Part shown: positions 35,432 through 45,372 of the stretch, piece by piece
How the letters are laid out: the number at the start of each line of letters is the position of its first letter
Numbering within the stretch: position 1 is the first letter of the stretch
Assembly (NCBI GenBank): GCA_016712045.1
Contig: JADJRV010000017.1
Coordinates: 55,643 to 119,642, forward strand
From: Chloracidobacterium sp.
GTDB taxonomy: Bacteria; Acidobacteriota; Blastocatellia; Pyrinomonadales; Pyrinomonadaceae
Length of the DNA stretch: 64,000 nt
Direction: 5' to 3'
The notes under the pieces: model-generated
The model's input: only the letters and a program-made list of their open reading frames with translations
Databases searched by the model: none
What the model was told of the DNA's origin: nothing
Position numbers and translations under genes: made by a program

Positions 35432-36136
35432 ATGCTAGGCAAAAACATTGCTCGTAAATTCGTCACTTTAACCACGCTTGCTACACTTTTATGTGTTTCA
35501 TCGATGATCGCATTGGCCGGACCTCTGGTCGCAGGTGCTGAGATCACCGTAACAGGCCAGGTAACCGTTAACGGTCAGACTGCGGTCTCGAATTCGACGA
35601 TCACATCAGGATCGTCGATCACTACCGCTAAAGGCTCCAGTGCAGTTGTCAGCCTTGGCAAGCTTGGCCGTGTTGAAGTTCAAGAAGACACAATGATGAC
35701 CTTGAACTTTACCGACAGCAGCATCATCGCAATGCTTGATTCGGGCAAGGTTCGCGTTTCAACGCCAGCCGGTGTTGCGTCAACCGTCACGACCAAGAAT
35801 GCAACCTTTATGGGCGATTCTGCTCAGGCTGATAATTTCCTCGTCGAAGCTGAATGTTCGCACAGCCACATTGACACCACCTCAGGCTCGGCAACGATGC
35901 GTGAAGGTGCTAACGACAAGCAAGTTTCTGCGGGAACCTCGGCAACCGCCGGCAATCTCGTACAGACCGGTTGCAAGCCTTGTATGCGTCCGGGCTCGGG
36001 TACACCTCCGGCATTCGCGGGTTATCCTTGGTTGATCCTAGCCGCAGCTGGAGCAGCCGGAATTGGCATCTACTTTGCATCACGCGAAGGAGATGGACTC
36101 GGCGGCGGCGTTAGCGTTGTTAGCCCAACTCGTTAA
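35432..36136 (+). CDS. Exported FecR-like protein with C-terminal membrane segment
   Basis: 234 residues, preceded by AGGAGG. Signal peptide to about residue 35. The middle part (ITVTGQVTVNGQTAV, SITTAKGSSAVVSLGKLGRVEVQEDTMMTL, SGKVRVSTPAGVASTVTTK, SATMREGANDKQVSAGTSATA) follows the FecR/LysM-adjacent beta-helix pattern of perimeter sensor proteins. Two Cys (GCKPCMRPG) precede a hydrophobic segment (YPWLILAAAGAAGIGIYFA), then a Gly/Ser tail. It has its own promoter and terminator and a long leader, so it may be highly expressed. No FecI partner adjoins. Confidence 0.65.
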   Translation: MLGKNIARKFVTLTTLATLLCVSSMIALAGPLVAGAEITVTGQVTVNGQTAVSNSTITSGSSITTAKGSSAVVSLGKLGRVEVQEDTMMTLNFTDSSIIAMLDSGKVRVSTPAGVASTVTTKNATFMGDSAQADNFLVEAECSHSHIDTTSGSATMREGANDKQVSAGTSATAGNLVQTGCKPCMRPGSGTPPAFAGYPWLILAAAGAAGIGIYFASREGDGLGGGVSVVSPTR

Positions 36137-36160
36137 TCACCTATTTCAGCTCTTAATTAT

Positions 36161-36196
36161 GCGGGTCATGTTATCTGACGTGACCCGCATAGTTTT
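36161..36196 (+). terminator. Intrinsic terminator of the 35432 gene
   Basis: GCGGGTCA and TGACCCGC stem with a 12-base loop, followed by ATAGTTTTG, 25 bases after the stop. Confidence 0.75.
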
Positions 36197-36252
36197 GTCC
36201 ATTTTTCGCCCGATTGATACTTTATTTACTTTTGTTACTTTATTGAACCATT

Positions 36253-37552
36253 ATGCACATCGCAGTAATCGGCACCGGATATGTTGGCCTCGTCACGGGA
36301 GCGTGCTTTGCAGAGTTTGGCGTTGACGTCACCTGCGTAGACGTCGACCGCCAAAAGGTCGACAGTCTCAACAATGGCATAATACCCATCTACGAGCCCG
36401 GGCTCGACAAGATCGTAGAAAAGAACGTAGCCCAGGGCCGCCTCCATTTCACTACGGATATAAAACACGCGGTTGAAAATGCGCTTGTCGTCTTTTTGGC
36501 TGTTGGAACGCCGCCTCAGCCCGACGGTACGCCCGACATGAGCTACTATCGCCAAGCCGCCAAAGATGTTGCCGAGGCAATGAACGGTTACAAGGTGTTG
36601 GTCACAAAATCCACCGTCCCTGTCGGCACGGGCAAATGGCTGCATGAATTTGTAACGGCTAATCTCAGCTTCGATACTGAGTTTGGAGTTGCGTCAAACC
36701 CCGAATTTTTACGCGAGGGAGCGGCGATCACTGATTTTATGCGTCCAGACCGAGTCGTGATCGGCAGCAACGATTCGCGTGCTATCGACGTGATGAAAGA
36801 ACTGTACCGGCCGTTGTATTTGATAGAAACGCCGATCGTCATAACCTCGCTTGAGGCCGCTGAGCTGATCAAATATGCTGCAAACGCATTTCTGGCTACC
36901 AAGATCACTTTTATCAACGAGATCGCCAATCTCTGTGATGCTATAGGCTGTGACGTACACGACGTCGCCCGCGGAATGGGAATGGATAACCGCATAGGGC
37001 GTAAATTCTTGCATCCGGGCCCGGGATACGGCGGCTCGTGCTTTCCAAAAGACACCCGAGCACTCACTACCGTTGCAGATCAGTTTGGCGTCGAGACACG
37101 TATCGTTGATGCTGTGATCGAAGCAAACGAACGCCAGCGTGACGCAATGATTAGCAAGATCGAAAAACTGGTAGGCGACCTCAAAGGCAAACGCATCGGC
37201 GTGCTCGGCCTGTCGTTCAAACCTGAGACAGACGATATGCGCGAATCGCCCGCGATTGATATCATCAAAGCTGTGATCGCTCGCGGCGGCAGCGTCACGG
37301 CATTTGATCCAGTCGCAATGGCTGAAGCAAAGCATTATCTTCCGAACATTGCATATGCTCACTGACGAATACGAGGCGATCGATGGTGCAGACGCATTGG
37401 TCATAGTTACGGAATGGAACCAGTTTCGTGCCCTCGATATGGAAAAGGTCAAGTCATTGCTCGCGGCACCAAAGATCGCGGATCTCCGCAATATTTACGA
37501 GCCGCAGGATATGATCGAGCTTGGGTTTGAATACGTGGGAGTCGGACGTTAA
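36253..37552 (+). CDS. ugd: UDP-glucose 6-dehydrogenase, apparent frameshift
   Basis: Main frame 36253-37365: IAVIGTGYVGLVTGACFAEFG (NAD site), VAVGTPPQPDG, TVPVGTG, NPEFLREGAA, GPGYGGSCFPKDT with the catalytic Cys, LGLSFKPETDDMRESP. The C-terminal part continues in another frame (TDEYEAIDGADALVIVTEWNQFR to VGVGR, stop 37552). One extra base near 37352-37365 explains it; the span of 1300 bases is one over a multiple of three. Oxidises UDP-glucose to UDP-glucuronate for surface polysaccharide. The epimerase gene starts six bases later. Confidence 0.92.
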
Positions 37553-37558
37553 GGAAAT

Positions 37559-38515
37559 ATGTCTCTAACTAGCAAAGTATTAGTTACAGGTGGAGCAGGT
37601 TTCATCGGTTCAAATTTGGCAGAGGAATTGATCCGTCAAGGAGCTCGCGTTACGATCATCGATAATCTGGTGACCGGATTTCGCGAGAATCTTGAAGAGA
37701 TCAACGGCGATTTTGATTTCATCGAGGGCGACATCAATGATGACGCCGCTCTGTCAAAAGCCATCGATGGTTGCGAGATCGTCTTTCACGAAGCCGCTCT
37801 TCCGAGTGTTCCGCGCTCAGTCGATGATCCCGCCGAAACTCACGAAGCATGCGTCAACGCCACTCTAAAGCTGCTCATCAAATCAAAAGACGTTGGCGTC
37901 CGTCGCGTTATCTACGCCGCGTCAAGCTCAGCGTATGGTGATCAACAGGTTCTGCCAAAGGTCGAGACGATGCGGCCTGATCCGCTCTCACCATATGCCG
38001 TCGCAAAGATCACCGGCGAATTTTATTGCCGCTCATTTAACAACGTCTACGGATTAGAGACGATGTCGCTCCGTTATTTTAATGTCTTCGGCCCAAGACA
38101 AAATCCGGCATCAATGTATTCCGGGGTCATTTCGCGATTCGTCGATGCACTGATGACCGACACTACGCCCGTTATATACGGCGATGGCGAACATTCACGT
38201 GATTTCACTTATATCGACAATGTTGTTGACGCCAACATCAAGGCGATGAATGCAGTCAAAGGAATTGGGGAGACGCTAAACGTCGCCAATGGCGATCGGA
38301 TCACGCTTAACGAATTATTGAGTGTGTTAAAGAAGATTACCGGCAAAGATGACGTTCAAGCTGATCATCAGGCTCCGCGCAAAGGCGATGTTCGAGATTC
38401 GCAGGCAGACAATACCCGAGCTATCGAATGGCTCGGGTATGAACAAAAAGTCGGGTTGGAAGAAGGGCTCCGCCGCACGATCGACTGGTGGAAGGGCAGC
38501 CGTTTTGCAAAATAG
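37559..38515 (+). CDS. NAD-dependent nucleotide-sugar epimerase, GalE/WbpP-like
   Basis: 318 residues, extended SDR. GGAGFIGSNLAEELI (glycine motif), DNLVTGFRENL, catalytic SSSAYGD with YxxxK (Tyr in PYAVAK), SLRYFNVFGPRQNPASMYSGV. The PRQNP and SMYSGV words are those of UDP-GlcNAc/glucuronate C4-epimerases. Follows ugd by six bases, so the pair makes UDP-glucuronate and probably UDP-galacturonate or a HexNAc epimer. Confidence 0.88.
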   Translation: MSLTSKVLVTGGAGFIGSNLAEELIRQGARVTIIDNLVTGFRENLEEINGDFDFIEGDINDDAALSKAIDGCEIVFHEAALPSVPRSVDDPAETHEACVNATLKLLIKSKDVGVRRVIYAASSSAYGDQQVLPKVETMRPDPLSPYAVAKITGEFYCRSFNNVYGLETMSLRYFNVFGPRQNPASMYSGVISRFVDALMTDTTPVIYGDGEHSRDFTYIDNVVDANIKAMNAVKGIGETLNVANGDRITLNELLSVLKKITGKDDVQADHQAPRKGDVRDSQADNTRAIEWLGYEQKVGLEEGLRRTIDWWKGSRFAK

Positions 38516-38520
38516 TCCGT

Positions 38521-39264
38521 TTATTTAGGTATAACAAACGAGTCTTCCGCCATTGGTGAATTTACGAGGGTCTGTTTTGTCTTGAAATTAGCATAGGCAG
38601 TTATCTGGCCCAGATCAAACCGCTGCGAATATTTTTTGGGGATCAGTAGCCCCTCGACCGTCTCAAATTCATCGACCTCTACAGACGTCGTCACAACTCG
38701 TCCCCCGGCATCATAGGCTGATTCGTACCCTTTCATCTGACTGGTCTTTTCATCAACAAAAAAGTCAGTGTAAAAGCCTTCGGGTGTTGTAATTCGAAAT
38801 CCCTTTTTCTTTTTCTTGTCCTCGCTTAGAGCGGTGATAACATATCCATTGTCGCCGATTCTCTGCAATACAGGAAAACCAAGACTCGTCATCGGCGGCA
38901 GAGAAAACCCCGGGATCGACGAATAAGTCGAACGCCCATCATAGACCTGTTTTAGTGATTGAACCGCACTGTTTATCTCAAAATAGTATTTGTCCCCGCT
39001 GACAGCCGTCGAAAACACTCCCGGCAACGCCTGTCCCATAAATGTTAGATCGGCCGATCCTTTTTGGACGAGCGAAGTCATTTTCTTAAGCTTTTCACCG
39101 CCATGTGCGGCGAGTGTTGCTTTCGCAACATCATTTGCAGCAACATCAGCCGCAATTGGAGCAGTTTTATCGGGTACAGTTGCCTTGCCGATCGTGTTGG
39201 GCTGAGCGATTGCCGCCAGAGAAAACAATGCAATTAAGAGAATCGAGCCGTAAAATTTATTCAT
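38521..39264 (-). CDS. Exported LolA-like/outer-membrane-sorting-type protein
   Basis: 247 residues with a signal peptide (ending AIAQ). AKATLAAHGGEKLKKMTSLVQKGSADLTF and the beta-rich remainder (DKYYFEINSAVQSLKQVYDGR, GFRITTPEGFYTDFFVDEKTSQMKGYESAY) resemble the half-barrel of LolA/LolB-like proteins that carry lipids or quinones. Exact role unknown. Convergent with the epimerase gene. Confidence 0.65.
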   Translation of the reverse strand: MNKFYGSILLIALFSLAAIAQPNTIGKATVPDKTAPIAADVAANDVAKATLAAHGGEKLKKMTSLVQKGSADLTFMGQALPGVFSTAVSGDKYYFEINSAVQSLKQVYDGRSTYSSIPGFSLPPMTSLGFPVLQRIGDNGYVITALSEDKKKKKGFRITTPEGFYTDFFVDEKTSQMKGYESAYDAGGRVVTTSVEVDEFETVEGLLIPKKYSQRFDLGQITAYANFKTKQTLVNSPMAEDSFVIPK

Positions 39265-39291
39265 AATACTGAAATAAAGAATTTAAGAAAT

Positions 39292-39334
39292 AAAAAGAGA
39301 GATGAAAATAAATACGTTTTCATCTCTCTTTCGT
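39292..39334 (-). terminator. Intrinsic terminator of the TonB receptor gene
   Basis: AAAGAGAGATGAAAA and TTTTCATCTCTCTTT form a 15-bp perfect stem with T/A tracts on either side, 26 bases beyond the stop of the receptor gene. It probably works both ways. Confidence 0.9.
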
Positions 39335-39359
39335 TTCATAATTGTACGCGAACTACTGC

Positions 39360-42300
39360 TTACCAGCTAAATCGCATATTGAGATTGACCCTCCGGTTAG
39401 GTCCGCTGCCGCCACCGCCGAAAGGCCCAAAACCACCTCCGGTCGAGGTCGACTGGCCAAAACGACTATTACTAAGACTGCCCGATGGATTAGCAAGGTT
39501 GACCGTATTGAACAAATTCTGCACTTCGACGCTAAAATTTAGGTTATACGGCTTACGGCTATCACCGCCACCGCCGCCCATACGCATCATTCCCATGCCG
39601 CCGCCGCCGCCGCCGCCGCCAGGGCCGCCCATGACAACCATTTGAGGAGCTCCGCCACCTCCGCCGCCGGGACGTCCGCCGCTGTCACCGCCTCGTCCGC
39701 CTCCGGCACCGCCCGCCGCAACGGACTGTGCAGACTTTCCAAAGCTAAAGGTCTTACCAACACGCATACCAACCGTAAAACTTGAAGGCCCTTGGCCAAA
39801 GTTTCGAGGCAGGATCGCTGACGGATCAAAACCCGAAACATTACAGAATGAGTTCGTCAGGTTAAGTTCGACACAACGGTTCTTCAATTCACCATAGGTT
39901 GGACGTTCGTTGAAAAATCCGTCACCATTTGAATCGACGCCGCGCGTAATGTTAAACGGACGGCCTGATGTCAAAATAATATTCGGATTGACCGATATAC
40001 CCCACGGCAGTGTTACATTACCAAAGACGAAAAAGCTGTGCCGAGCGTCGAACGAAGCCCGACTGTATTCGCCGGTAAGATCGTAGCTATATGCCGGTGA
40101 GCCTCCATCCGCGTCACTTTTAACGAAACCAAGTCCATAATTCGCAAACAGCGAGATCTTTTGACTGATATTCGCTCGCAAATTAAGGTTTAGCCGAGTC
40201 TGTCTACTCGTGGCACTTGACTCATAGGCATTTATATTACCCAACGCCGGGTCCGGCCGTAGTGAACCAGAACAATTGATACCCGTTGGACAGATCGGCG
40301 CGTTGATATTACGCGTCCTGATCTGATGCAGCGATTTACTCGCGATAAACGTCGAAGTTAAGGTTAATTTCGATGTTAGGGCCCGTTCGACTGAAAAAAC
40401 GGATTGAATTGTGTACGGAGCCTGCAATACCGGGGACACTGTCCGAAGAGTGTTCGACTGGGTTGCCGGCAGTACTGCTAAAATTTGAGCGGCGGTCGGT
40501 ACATTTGTCACGCCGGTTAGCGTGAACACAGGTTGGGCGAGCAAAACAAGAGCAGCCGCTCTACGAGCCGGATCGGGGTCATTTGCACTTACAAGCAAGC
40601 TAAGCTGGTTAACTCCGTTGAAACGCAAGGCCTGAAGCGTATTGTTTTCGTTAAAACGCTCGTAAAAGATACCGGCTCCCCCGCGAAAGACAAATTTTGG
40701 CTGTTTCGCTCCCCCCGCACCCGGCGACCAGGCAATACCAAGCCTTGGGGCAAAGTTGTAATTGCTGCTTATATTCGACTGATTCTCGTAGCGCAAGCCA
40801 ATACTCACTAACAGATCGGGACGCATCTTCCAGTCATCCGAAACAAACACCCCAGCTTCAAATTGAGAAACACCGACAACCGGGTTACCGGTCGTCAGGT
40901 TAAATTGTGTCGGGTTATATTGAGCGCCGACTAATCCGCTCACCTTACACCGGTATTGCTCGATCGATGAAATAATTAGATCACCGTTAAGGTCACATGC
41001 CGCGTCAGCCGCCAAGAATCCTGGAAACGCGAACGTACCGCCGTAGTTACTCTCCGAACGATCTGAAATAGAAACGTGTCTGAGTTTACCGCCAAACTTG
41101 AACGAGTGCTGCATATTCTTGCCAAACGATGTACTCGTAAAGTTATTCAACTCCCACGTCTTGTTTCGATTGGAATTCAAACCGATCGACGATCCGCCGC
41201 CAATAAATGCTTGTGAAACATTGATCGTCGGCACCGAATTATCACCGGTCTGCTTGCGTTCGTTATCGCTGTATTCAAACCGGGTCTCATTTACGGTTTT
41301 AGCATTAATGATCATCGTCTCGGTTAAACGAAACTCGTGCTCTCGCGATGATGTCTTGTATGCTCTCGTCGGCAACGATGTGTCACCAATGCCTTGAAAA
41401 TTAGAGGTCGCGTTAGCAAAGCTATAACGAGCGACCACCGTGTTCTTATCATTGATCGCAAAATCAAATCGCGGTGCGATATTGAACCGTTTGGTCGGCT
41501 GCCGTACATCACGTCTAAATGTCACGATATTAAATGACGAGTCTAGTATCTGGGCGTTTATGACCGCGTTATTATCGTTATCCCGATTGTTAACGTCGAG
41601 CGAAAACGATGATTTTCCCTTTCTAATTGGCCCCGAAAGATTTCCGCCAAAATTTCTCTGTTGGGTCGGAGCTCGATTAACCGCAAACGGGTTGCGCGAA
41701 TTGAGACTCTCGTCGTTAAAGCTGCCATTGACTGAACCGCGCCATTTATCCGAACCCGGACGCGTGAGGATCTCGATACGGCCTGATCCGGGACGATCAT
41801 ACTCTGCGGAAAAAGGATTACTATTTATACGGATCTCTCGGATCTGGTCCTTTGACGGCAACTGGCCACCCGTAAAACCATCAATGTAGATCTGTCCGCC
41901 GTTTGGGCCGGCCGATCCGCCAACCAAGGCCTGCAATGCGGAAGCGAGTTCATCCGGGTCATCCGGCAGAGCATCAAGATCCTTGCCCGAGATGACAGTC
42001 GCGTCTTTATTACTATCCGCGTCTGTTGACACCTGAGTTGCATTATTAACGTCAACCGTCTCGTCCACGCCTGAAACGGTGAGAACAACTATCAGCTCGT
42101 TCTTTTCGCCGGCCGTCACAACGACATCAGTATTTTCGTAAAGGCCAAAGTTGGTGGCAATCGCTTTCACGGTGTATTTACCGGGTGCCAATGCAGTGAT
42201 CGTGTATTCGCCGCGAGCATTGGTGATCGTCTGCTTTTGTTTGCCGTCAGCGGAAACCGCCGTGACAGTGGCACCGACCAGAATCGCTCCGAGTGCGTCC

Positions 42301-42401
42301 GTGACAGAGCCGCCGATACTGCCGGATGTCTGTGCGAACGCCGCACCTGCCGAGATAATAGAGATGATCCCTACCAGAATAAAAGTTCGTATGAGTTTCA
42401 T
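39360..42401 (-). CDS. TonB-dependent receptor, Oar-like, with Gly-rich loop
   Basis: 1013 residues with a signal peptide (ending AFAQ). Carboxypeptidase-regulatory domain (GSIGGSVTDALGAILVGATVTAV, about 27-110), plug (VISGKDLDALPDDPDELASALQALVG, about 135-230), then a large beta-barrel ending in a C-terminal aromatic strand (NLNMRFSW). Near residues 895-955 a very Gly-rich insert with Met and Arg sits just before the final barrel strands and probably forms an external loop. This is the Oar/CarbopepD type common in Acidobacteria. Substrate unknown. It is the last gene of the leftward run from 45974. Confidence 0.88.
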   Translation of the reverse strand: MKLIRTFILVGIISIISAGAAFAQTSGSIGGSVTDALGAILVGATVTAVSADGKQKQTITNARGEYTITALAPGKYTVKAIATNFGLYENTDVVVTAGEKNELIVVLTVSGVDETVDVNNATQVSTDADSNKDATVISGKDLDALPDDPDELASALQALVGGSAGPNGGQIYIDGFTGGQLPSKDQIREIRINSNPFSAEYDRPGSGRIEILTRPGSDKWRGSVNGSFNDESLNSRNPFAVNRAPTQQRNFGGNLSGPIRKGKSSFSLDVNNRDNDNNAVINAQILDSSFNIVTFRRDVRQPTKRFNIAPRFDFAINDKNTVVARYSFANATSNFQGIGDTSLPTRAYKTSSREHEFRLTETMIINAKTVNETRFEYSDNERKQTGDNSVPTINVSQAFIGGGSSIGLNSNRNKTWELNNFTSTSFGKNMQHSFKFGGKLRHVSISDRSESNYGGTFAFPGFLAADAACDLNGDLIISSIEQYRCKVSGLVGAQYNPTQFNLTTGNPVVGVSQFEAGVFVSDDWKMRPDLLVSIGLRYENQSNISSNYNFAPRLGIAWSPGAGGAKQPKFVFRGGAGIFYERFNENNTLQALRFNGVNQLSLLVSANDPDPARRAAALVLLAQPVFTLTGVTNVPTAAQILAVLPATQSNTLRTVSPVLQAPYTIQSVFSVERALTSKLTLTSTFIASKSLHQIRTRNINAPICPTGINCSGSLRPDPALGNINAYESSATSRQTRLNLNLRANISQKISLFANYGLGFVKSDADGGSPAYSYDLTGEYSRASFDARHSFFVFGNVTLPWGISVNPNIILTSGRPFNITRGVDSNGDGFFNERPTYGELKNRCVELNLTNSFCNVSGFDPSAILPRNFGQGPSSFTVGMRVGKTFSFGKSAQSVAAGGAGGGRGGDSGGRPGGGGGGAPQMVVMGGPGGGGGGGGMGMMRMGGGGGDSRKPYNLNFSVEVQNLFNTVNLANPSGSLSNSRFGQSTSTGGGFGPFGGGGSGPNRRVNLNMRFSW

Positions 42402-42482
42402 GATAATAATTTATTAAGTATTGCTTTGACCTGTCGGGCGAATGCTCAAATCGGCGTTCGTCCCCGAATAGTTAGTTAAAGT

Positions 42483-43694
42483 TTAGGGGAATCCAACGCC
42501 ATCCATTCCCGGGATCGAAAAGCCGCCTTCCACGCCGCCCTGTCCGGAACGTCTGCCGGTGGCCTGAGCCATTCTTAGAAAAGGCTCGACTCCCGCGAGT
42601 AATTTGATCGCACGCATACGCGTGACATTTCCGTTATTTGTACTTGAGACGGCGATCATATCGCCCGCCTTTAGATTTTCAACTGTTATGGCCGGAAAGC
42701 GTTCGAGCATCTCATCAACGCTGCCTCCGCCACGGCCGCCCATTCCGACCCGAACGGGTCCGCCCGGTGTTTGTCCTTGTCCAGCAGGCTGTCCACCTGT
42801 ATTCGGCGGACCAACCTGAACATTACCGCCCTGTCCGACTGGACGCGGGCCGGTCATGCCGGCTGCTCCCATTTGTGCACCTGCCATCCGCTCTGCCATC
42901 TCAACAGGAAAATTCTTTAACACCGTTCTCGGGCCGACCTCGATGGTCACTTCTTTATTCGTCTGAAGGTTTTTGATAACAACTTCGTTCTTGGCCACAT
43001 CGGTCGAAACGACAGTACCCGCAACGGTCTGGAAAGCTCCGGTCAGGATCGTTTCCGCGGTCATCGCGTTGCCCTCGGTATTTTTATCGCCTATAGCACG
43101 GAGCATATCGCCGACCTTGATCTCGGCCAGCGTGCTCGGCTTTGCCTCGTCAAACCGCTCCGAATCCGGTGCGTAACGGATAAATTTCGCACCCGTCTTT
43201 GGCGTCACGACCAGAGCCGTGCTGCCCGTCAGATTGCGAACATCCACCGTTATCTGTCCCTGTGGGCTAACCGTCGTCACCTTGCCGGCGATACCACGTT
43301 TTTGCCACTCGGCTGCTTCTTTAGCGTTCTTTGCTGCAATATCCGCTTTTGTAATGAAATATATCGTGCGTGCGTTTAACGATTTACCATCCGAACCGGC
43401 TAATGCCGAGACGGTTACTTTATCACCGACAGCGATATCTGCTAACGCACCGTCCACCCCTTTGGCAAAATCGAGAGTTTCAGCGGATACGCGTTTGAAA
43501 GCGGTCTTTTCGGTAATTGCGGCGTCGACCTTTCCAGTGTCCGTGGTAACGCTGATCGATTTGGATTCTATCGCGGCGACCTCACCTCTAACATAGGTAG
43601 GTTTTGTCGCGGCTCCGGGGGTTTGACCGAACACAAGAGCAAAGACGCCTGAGAACAAGAATATCAATACAGAAATAAGTATATTTTGCAGCAT
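42483..43694 (-). CDS. Exported DUF5666-like protein with Gly/Pro-rich linker
   Basis: 403 residues from ATG at 43694 after GAGGGAA; an upstream Met at 43751 lacks a ribosome site. Signal peptide ending VFGQ. Repeated small beta modules (YVRGEVAAIESKSISVTTDTG; GIAGKVTTVSPQGQITVDVR; VAGTVVSTDVAKNEVVIKN) follow the DUF5666 pattern of OB-like strands. A Gly/Pro/Gln linker (about 282-345) is similar in style to the receptor insert encoded next door. Function unknown; envelope location likely. Confidence 0.7.
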   Translation of the reverse strand: MLQNILISVLIFLFSGVFALVFGQTPGAATKPTYVRGEVAAIESKSISVTTDTGKVDAAITEKTAFKRVSAETLDFAKGVDGALADIAVGDKVTVSALAGSDGKSLNARTIYFITKADIAAKNAKEAAEWQKRGIAGKVTTVSPQGQITVDVRNLTGSTALVVTPKTGAKFIRYAPDSERFDEAKPSTLAEIKVGDMLRAIGDKNTEGNAMTAETILTGAFQTVAGTVVSTDVAKNEVVIKNLQTNKEVTIEVGPRTVLKNFPVEMAERMAGAQMGAAGMTGPRPVGQGGNVQVGPPNTGGQPAGQGQTPGGPVRVGMGGRGGGSVDEMLERFPAITVENLKAGDMIAVSSTNNGNVTRMRAIKLLAGVEPFLRMAQATGRRSGQGGVEGGFSIPGMDGVGFP

Positions 43695-43827
43695 AACTAT
43701 AAATTCCCTCGTTTTTATACGCGTTGAAAACGCCATTGTTGCGTGCTTCAACAGTATAAGACGTTAATTCTATCAGTAAGGTTCGAGGCTATTTGTAAAG
43801 AAATGTAAAATTGTGCAAGCGTAGCAC

Positions 43828-44793
43828 TTACGCGTTTTGCCATTTGGCCGTCGAGCGGCCGGTGAGGATCAACCCGATGCCAAAAGCAAAGACGGTAAAA
43901 AGTGCGATCAGCCACACATAGGGAAGCGAAAGCAGGAGCGTCCAAACGGCTACGCCGAGTAGCGTGGCGAGCGTTTCGGAGCGATTATTTTCAGAGAGAA
44001 ATCGTTTTTGGATCATCTTGCCGAGACTCACTTGTAACGACACTCTGCCAAAAACGTAGCCAAGCACGAGTACCAGCATGCCCATCAGTCCGAGCGTCGC
44101 ACCCAAATAATTTGGCAGCAGCAAGGCACCGGCGATGATCGCACTCATAACAAACAGAAACGCACCCGCACCGAGGGCACAGACCTTGAGCCATGACAAC
44201 TGGATCCGAGCCACGGCGCGGCCGACGGCCCCAGGAGCAAGCGTTGTAATCACTATCGAGATAATGAACCAAAAAGTGCGACGACCACACGTTGCGCGAC
44301 AAAACTGATCGAAAACGTGGGCGAAAAAAAGCTGTGTTGGGTTTTGTCCAAAGTTTCGCAGCTCTTCCTCAAACGCACCAAGCGTAACGGTCTCTTTCCC
44401 CGACACACGCGTGCTGCCCTCGCCCTCTTGCTTATAAACGCCGCCGAGTACAAACACATCGCCGCCAATATGCGAATTGTCTTTTTGAGTTACGTTACCG
44501 CCGATCGTCGCTACATCTTCGGCAACAGTGCCCTCGACTGAAATATCGCCACCGACAGCGAGCGCGCTCTTTGCCCGTTTTTTGATAACAATTGATTTAC
44601 CGAATACTATAATGTCCTGATCCGGAGCGTCATTGACAATGACCGTCATCTGGTCTTCGGACGTGGTTATCTCAGGATGTGGAGACAGTCCAAAGACGCA
44701 GATCACCTGAGCGGCGAGCAGCAAAAACGCAAACGTGAGCAGTCTTTGCGGCAAGACGCGGCTTGTAAATGCTGTCTCTGTTAAATAAGTCAC
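43828..44793 (-). CDS. Bactofilin-like plus membrane protein
   Basis: 321 residues. N-terminal membrane segment, then a polymer-forming beta-helix stretch (DIIVFGKSIVIKKRAKSALAVGGDISVEGTVAEDVATIGG, HIGGDVFVLGG) similar to bactofilins, then four or five helices from about 185 (FIISIVITTLAPGAVGRAV, ALGAGAFLFVMSAIIAGALLL, LMGMLVLVLGYVFG, WTLLLSLPYVWLIALFTVFAFGIGLIL). Such hybrids often sit beside ECF sigma/anti-sigma pairs. Role unknown. Confidence 0.7.
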   Translation of the reverse strand: MTYLTETAFTSRVLPQRLLTFAFLLLAAQVICVFGLSPHPEITTSEDQMTVIVNDAPDQDIIVFGKSIVIKKRAKSALAVGGDISVEGTVAEDVATIGGNVTQKDNSHIGGDVFVLGGVYKQEGEGSTRVSGKETVTLGAFEEELRNFGQNPTQLFFAHVFDQFCRATCGRRTFWFIISIVITTLAPGAVGRAVARIQLSWLKVCALGAGAFLFVMSAIIAGALLLPNYLGATLGLMGMLVLVLGYVFGRVSLQVSLGKMIQKRFLSENNRSETLATLLGVAVWTLLLSLPYVWLIALFTVFAFGIGLILTGRSTAKWQNA

Positions 44794-44808
44794 TGTGGCA
44801 GGGATTTA

Positions 44809-45372
44809 TTAAGTTTTGAGTGTCCTCAAAACCCGTCGCGAGATAAATAAAGTAAAAGCCGCAAACATCATCACCAGCGCACCGACCGCGAGGGCTCCGA
44901 TCTGAGCCTGTCCGGCAATGCTGCGGACAACGATAGCAAGCCCGATAAACAGCGAATAGACCAAGTGGCCAAATATGCCACCGATCGCGGCAGTCTGACC
45001 CAAAGCTTCGGCTGCTTTCTCCAATAACGATCCGGCCTCGGCCCCCATCGCAAATAAAACAAACAAAGCAAGCCCCGCACAGATAAACAGCGCGTTAAAC
45101 CGCTCACGCGGCCGACGCAATCCGCTCACAGTGCTTTCAGCATTGGCAACGACCTGCTTTGCAAAATCCGCGGGCAGTTCTAGTTCGCGTTCGTGACCGA
45201 GACTGATATCTAAGTTTCTCAGAAATTCTTTTTGATGATTAAGTTCGACAGAACAAGCCCTACACGACGCAAAATGGAGATCCATCTGCATCTCAAGCGC
45301 CGCATCGAGCTCGCCGTCCACATAGGCAGCGATCTCGTCGGTCGGGCATTGTAATTCCTGTATCTGCATCAA
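44809..45372 (-). CDS. Anti-sigma factor with zinc-finger domain
   Basis: 187 residues. N-terminal ZAS-type finger: H in DLHFASCRACS (H-x3-C-x2-C), with AAYVDGELDA just before. A central spacer with LPADFAKQVVANAE is followed by three hydrophobic segments (ALFICAGLALFVLFA, IGGIFGHLVYSLFIGLAIVV, IGALAVGALVMMFAAFTLFI). ATGA overlap with the sigma gene. It should hold the upstream-encoded ECF factor at the membrane. Confidence 0.85.
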   Translation of the reverse strand: MMQIQELQCPTDEIAAYVDGELDAALEMQMDLHFASCRACSVELNHQKEFLRNLDISLGHERELELPADFAKQVVANAESTVSGLRRPRERFNALFICAGLALFVLFAMGAEAGSLLEKAAEALGQTAAIGGIFGHLVYSLFIGLAIVVRSIAGQAQIGALAVGALVMMFAAFTLFISRRVLRTLKT

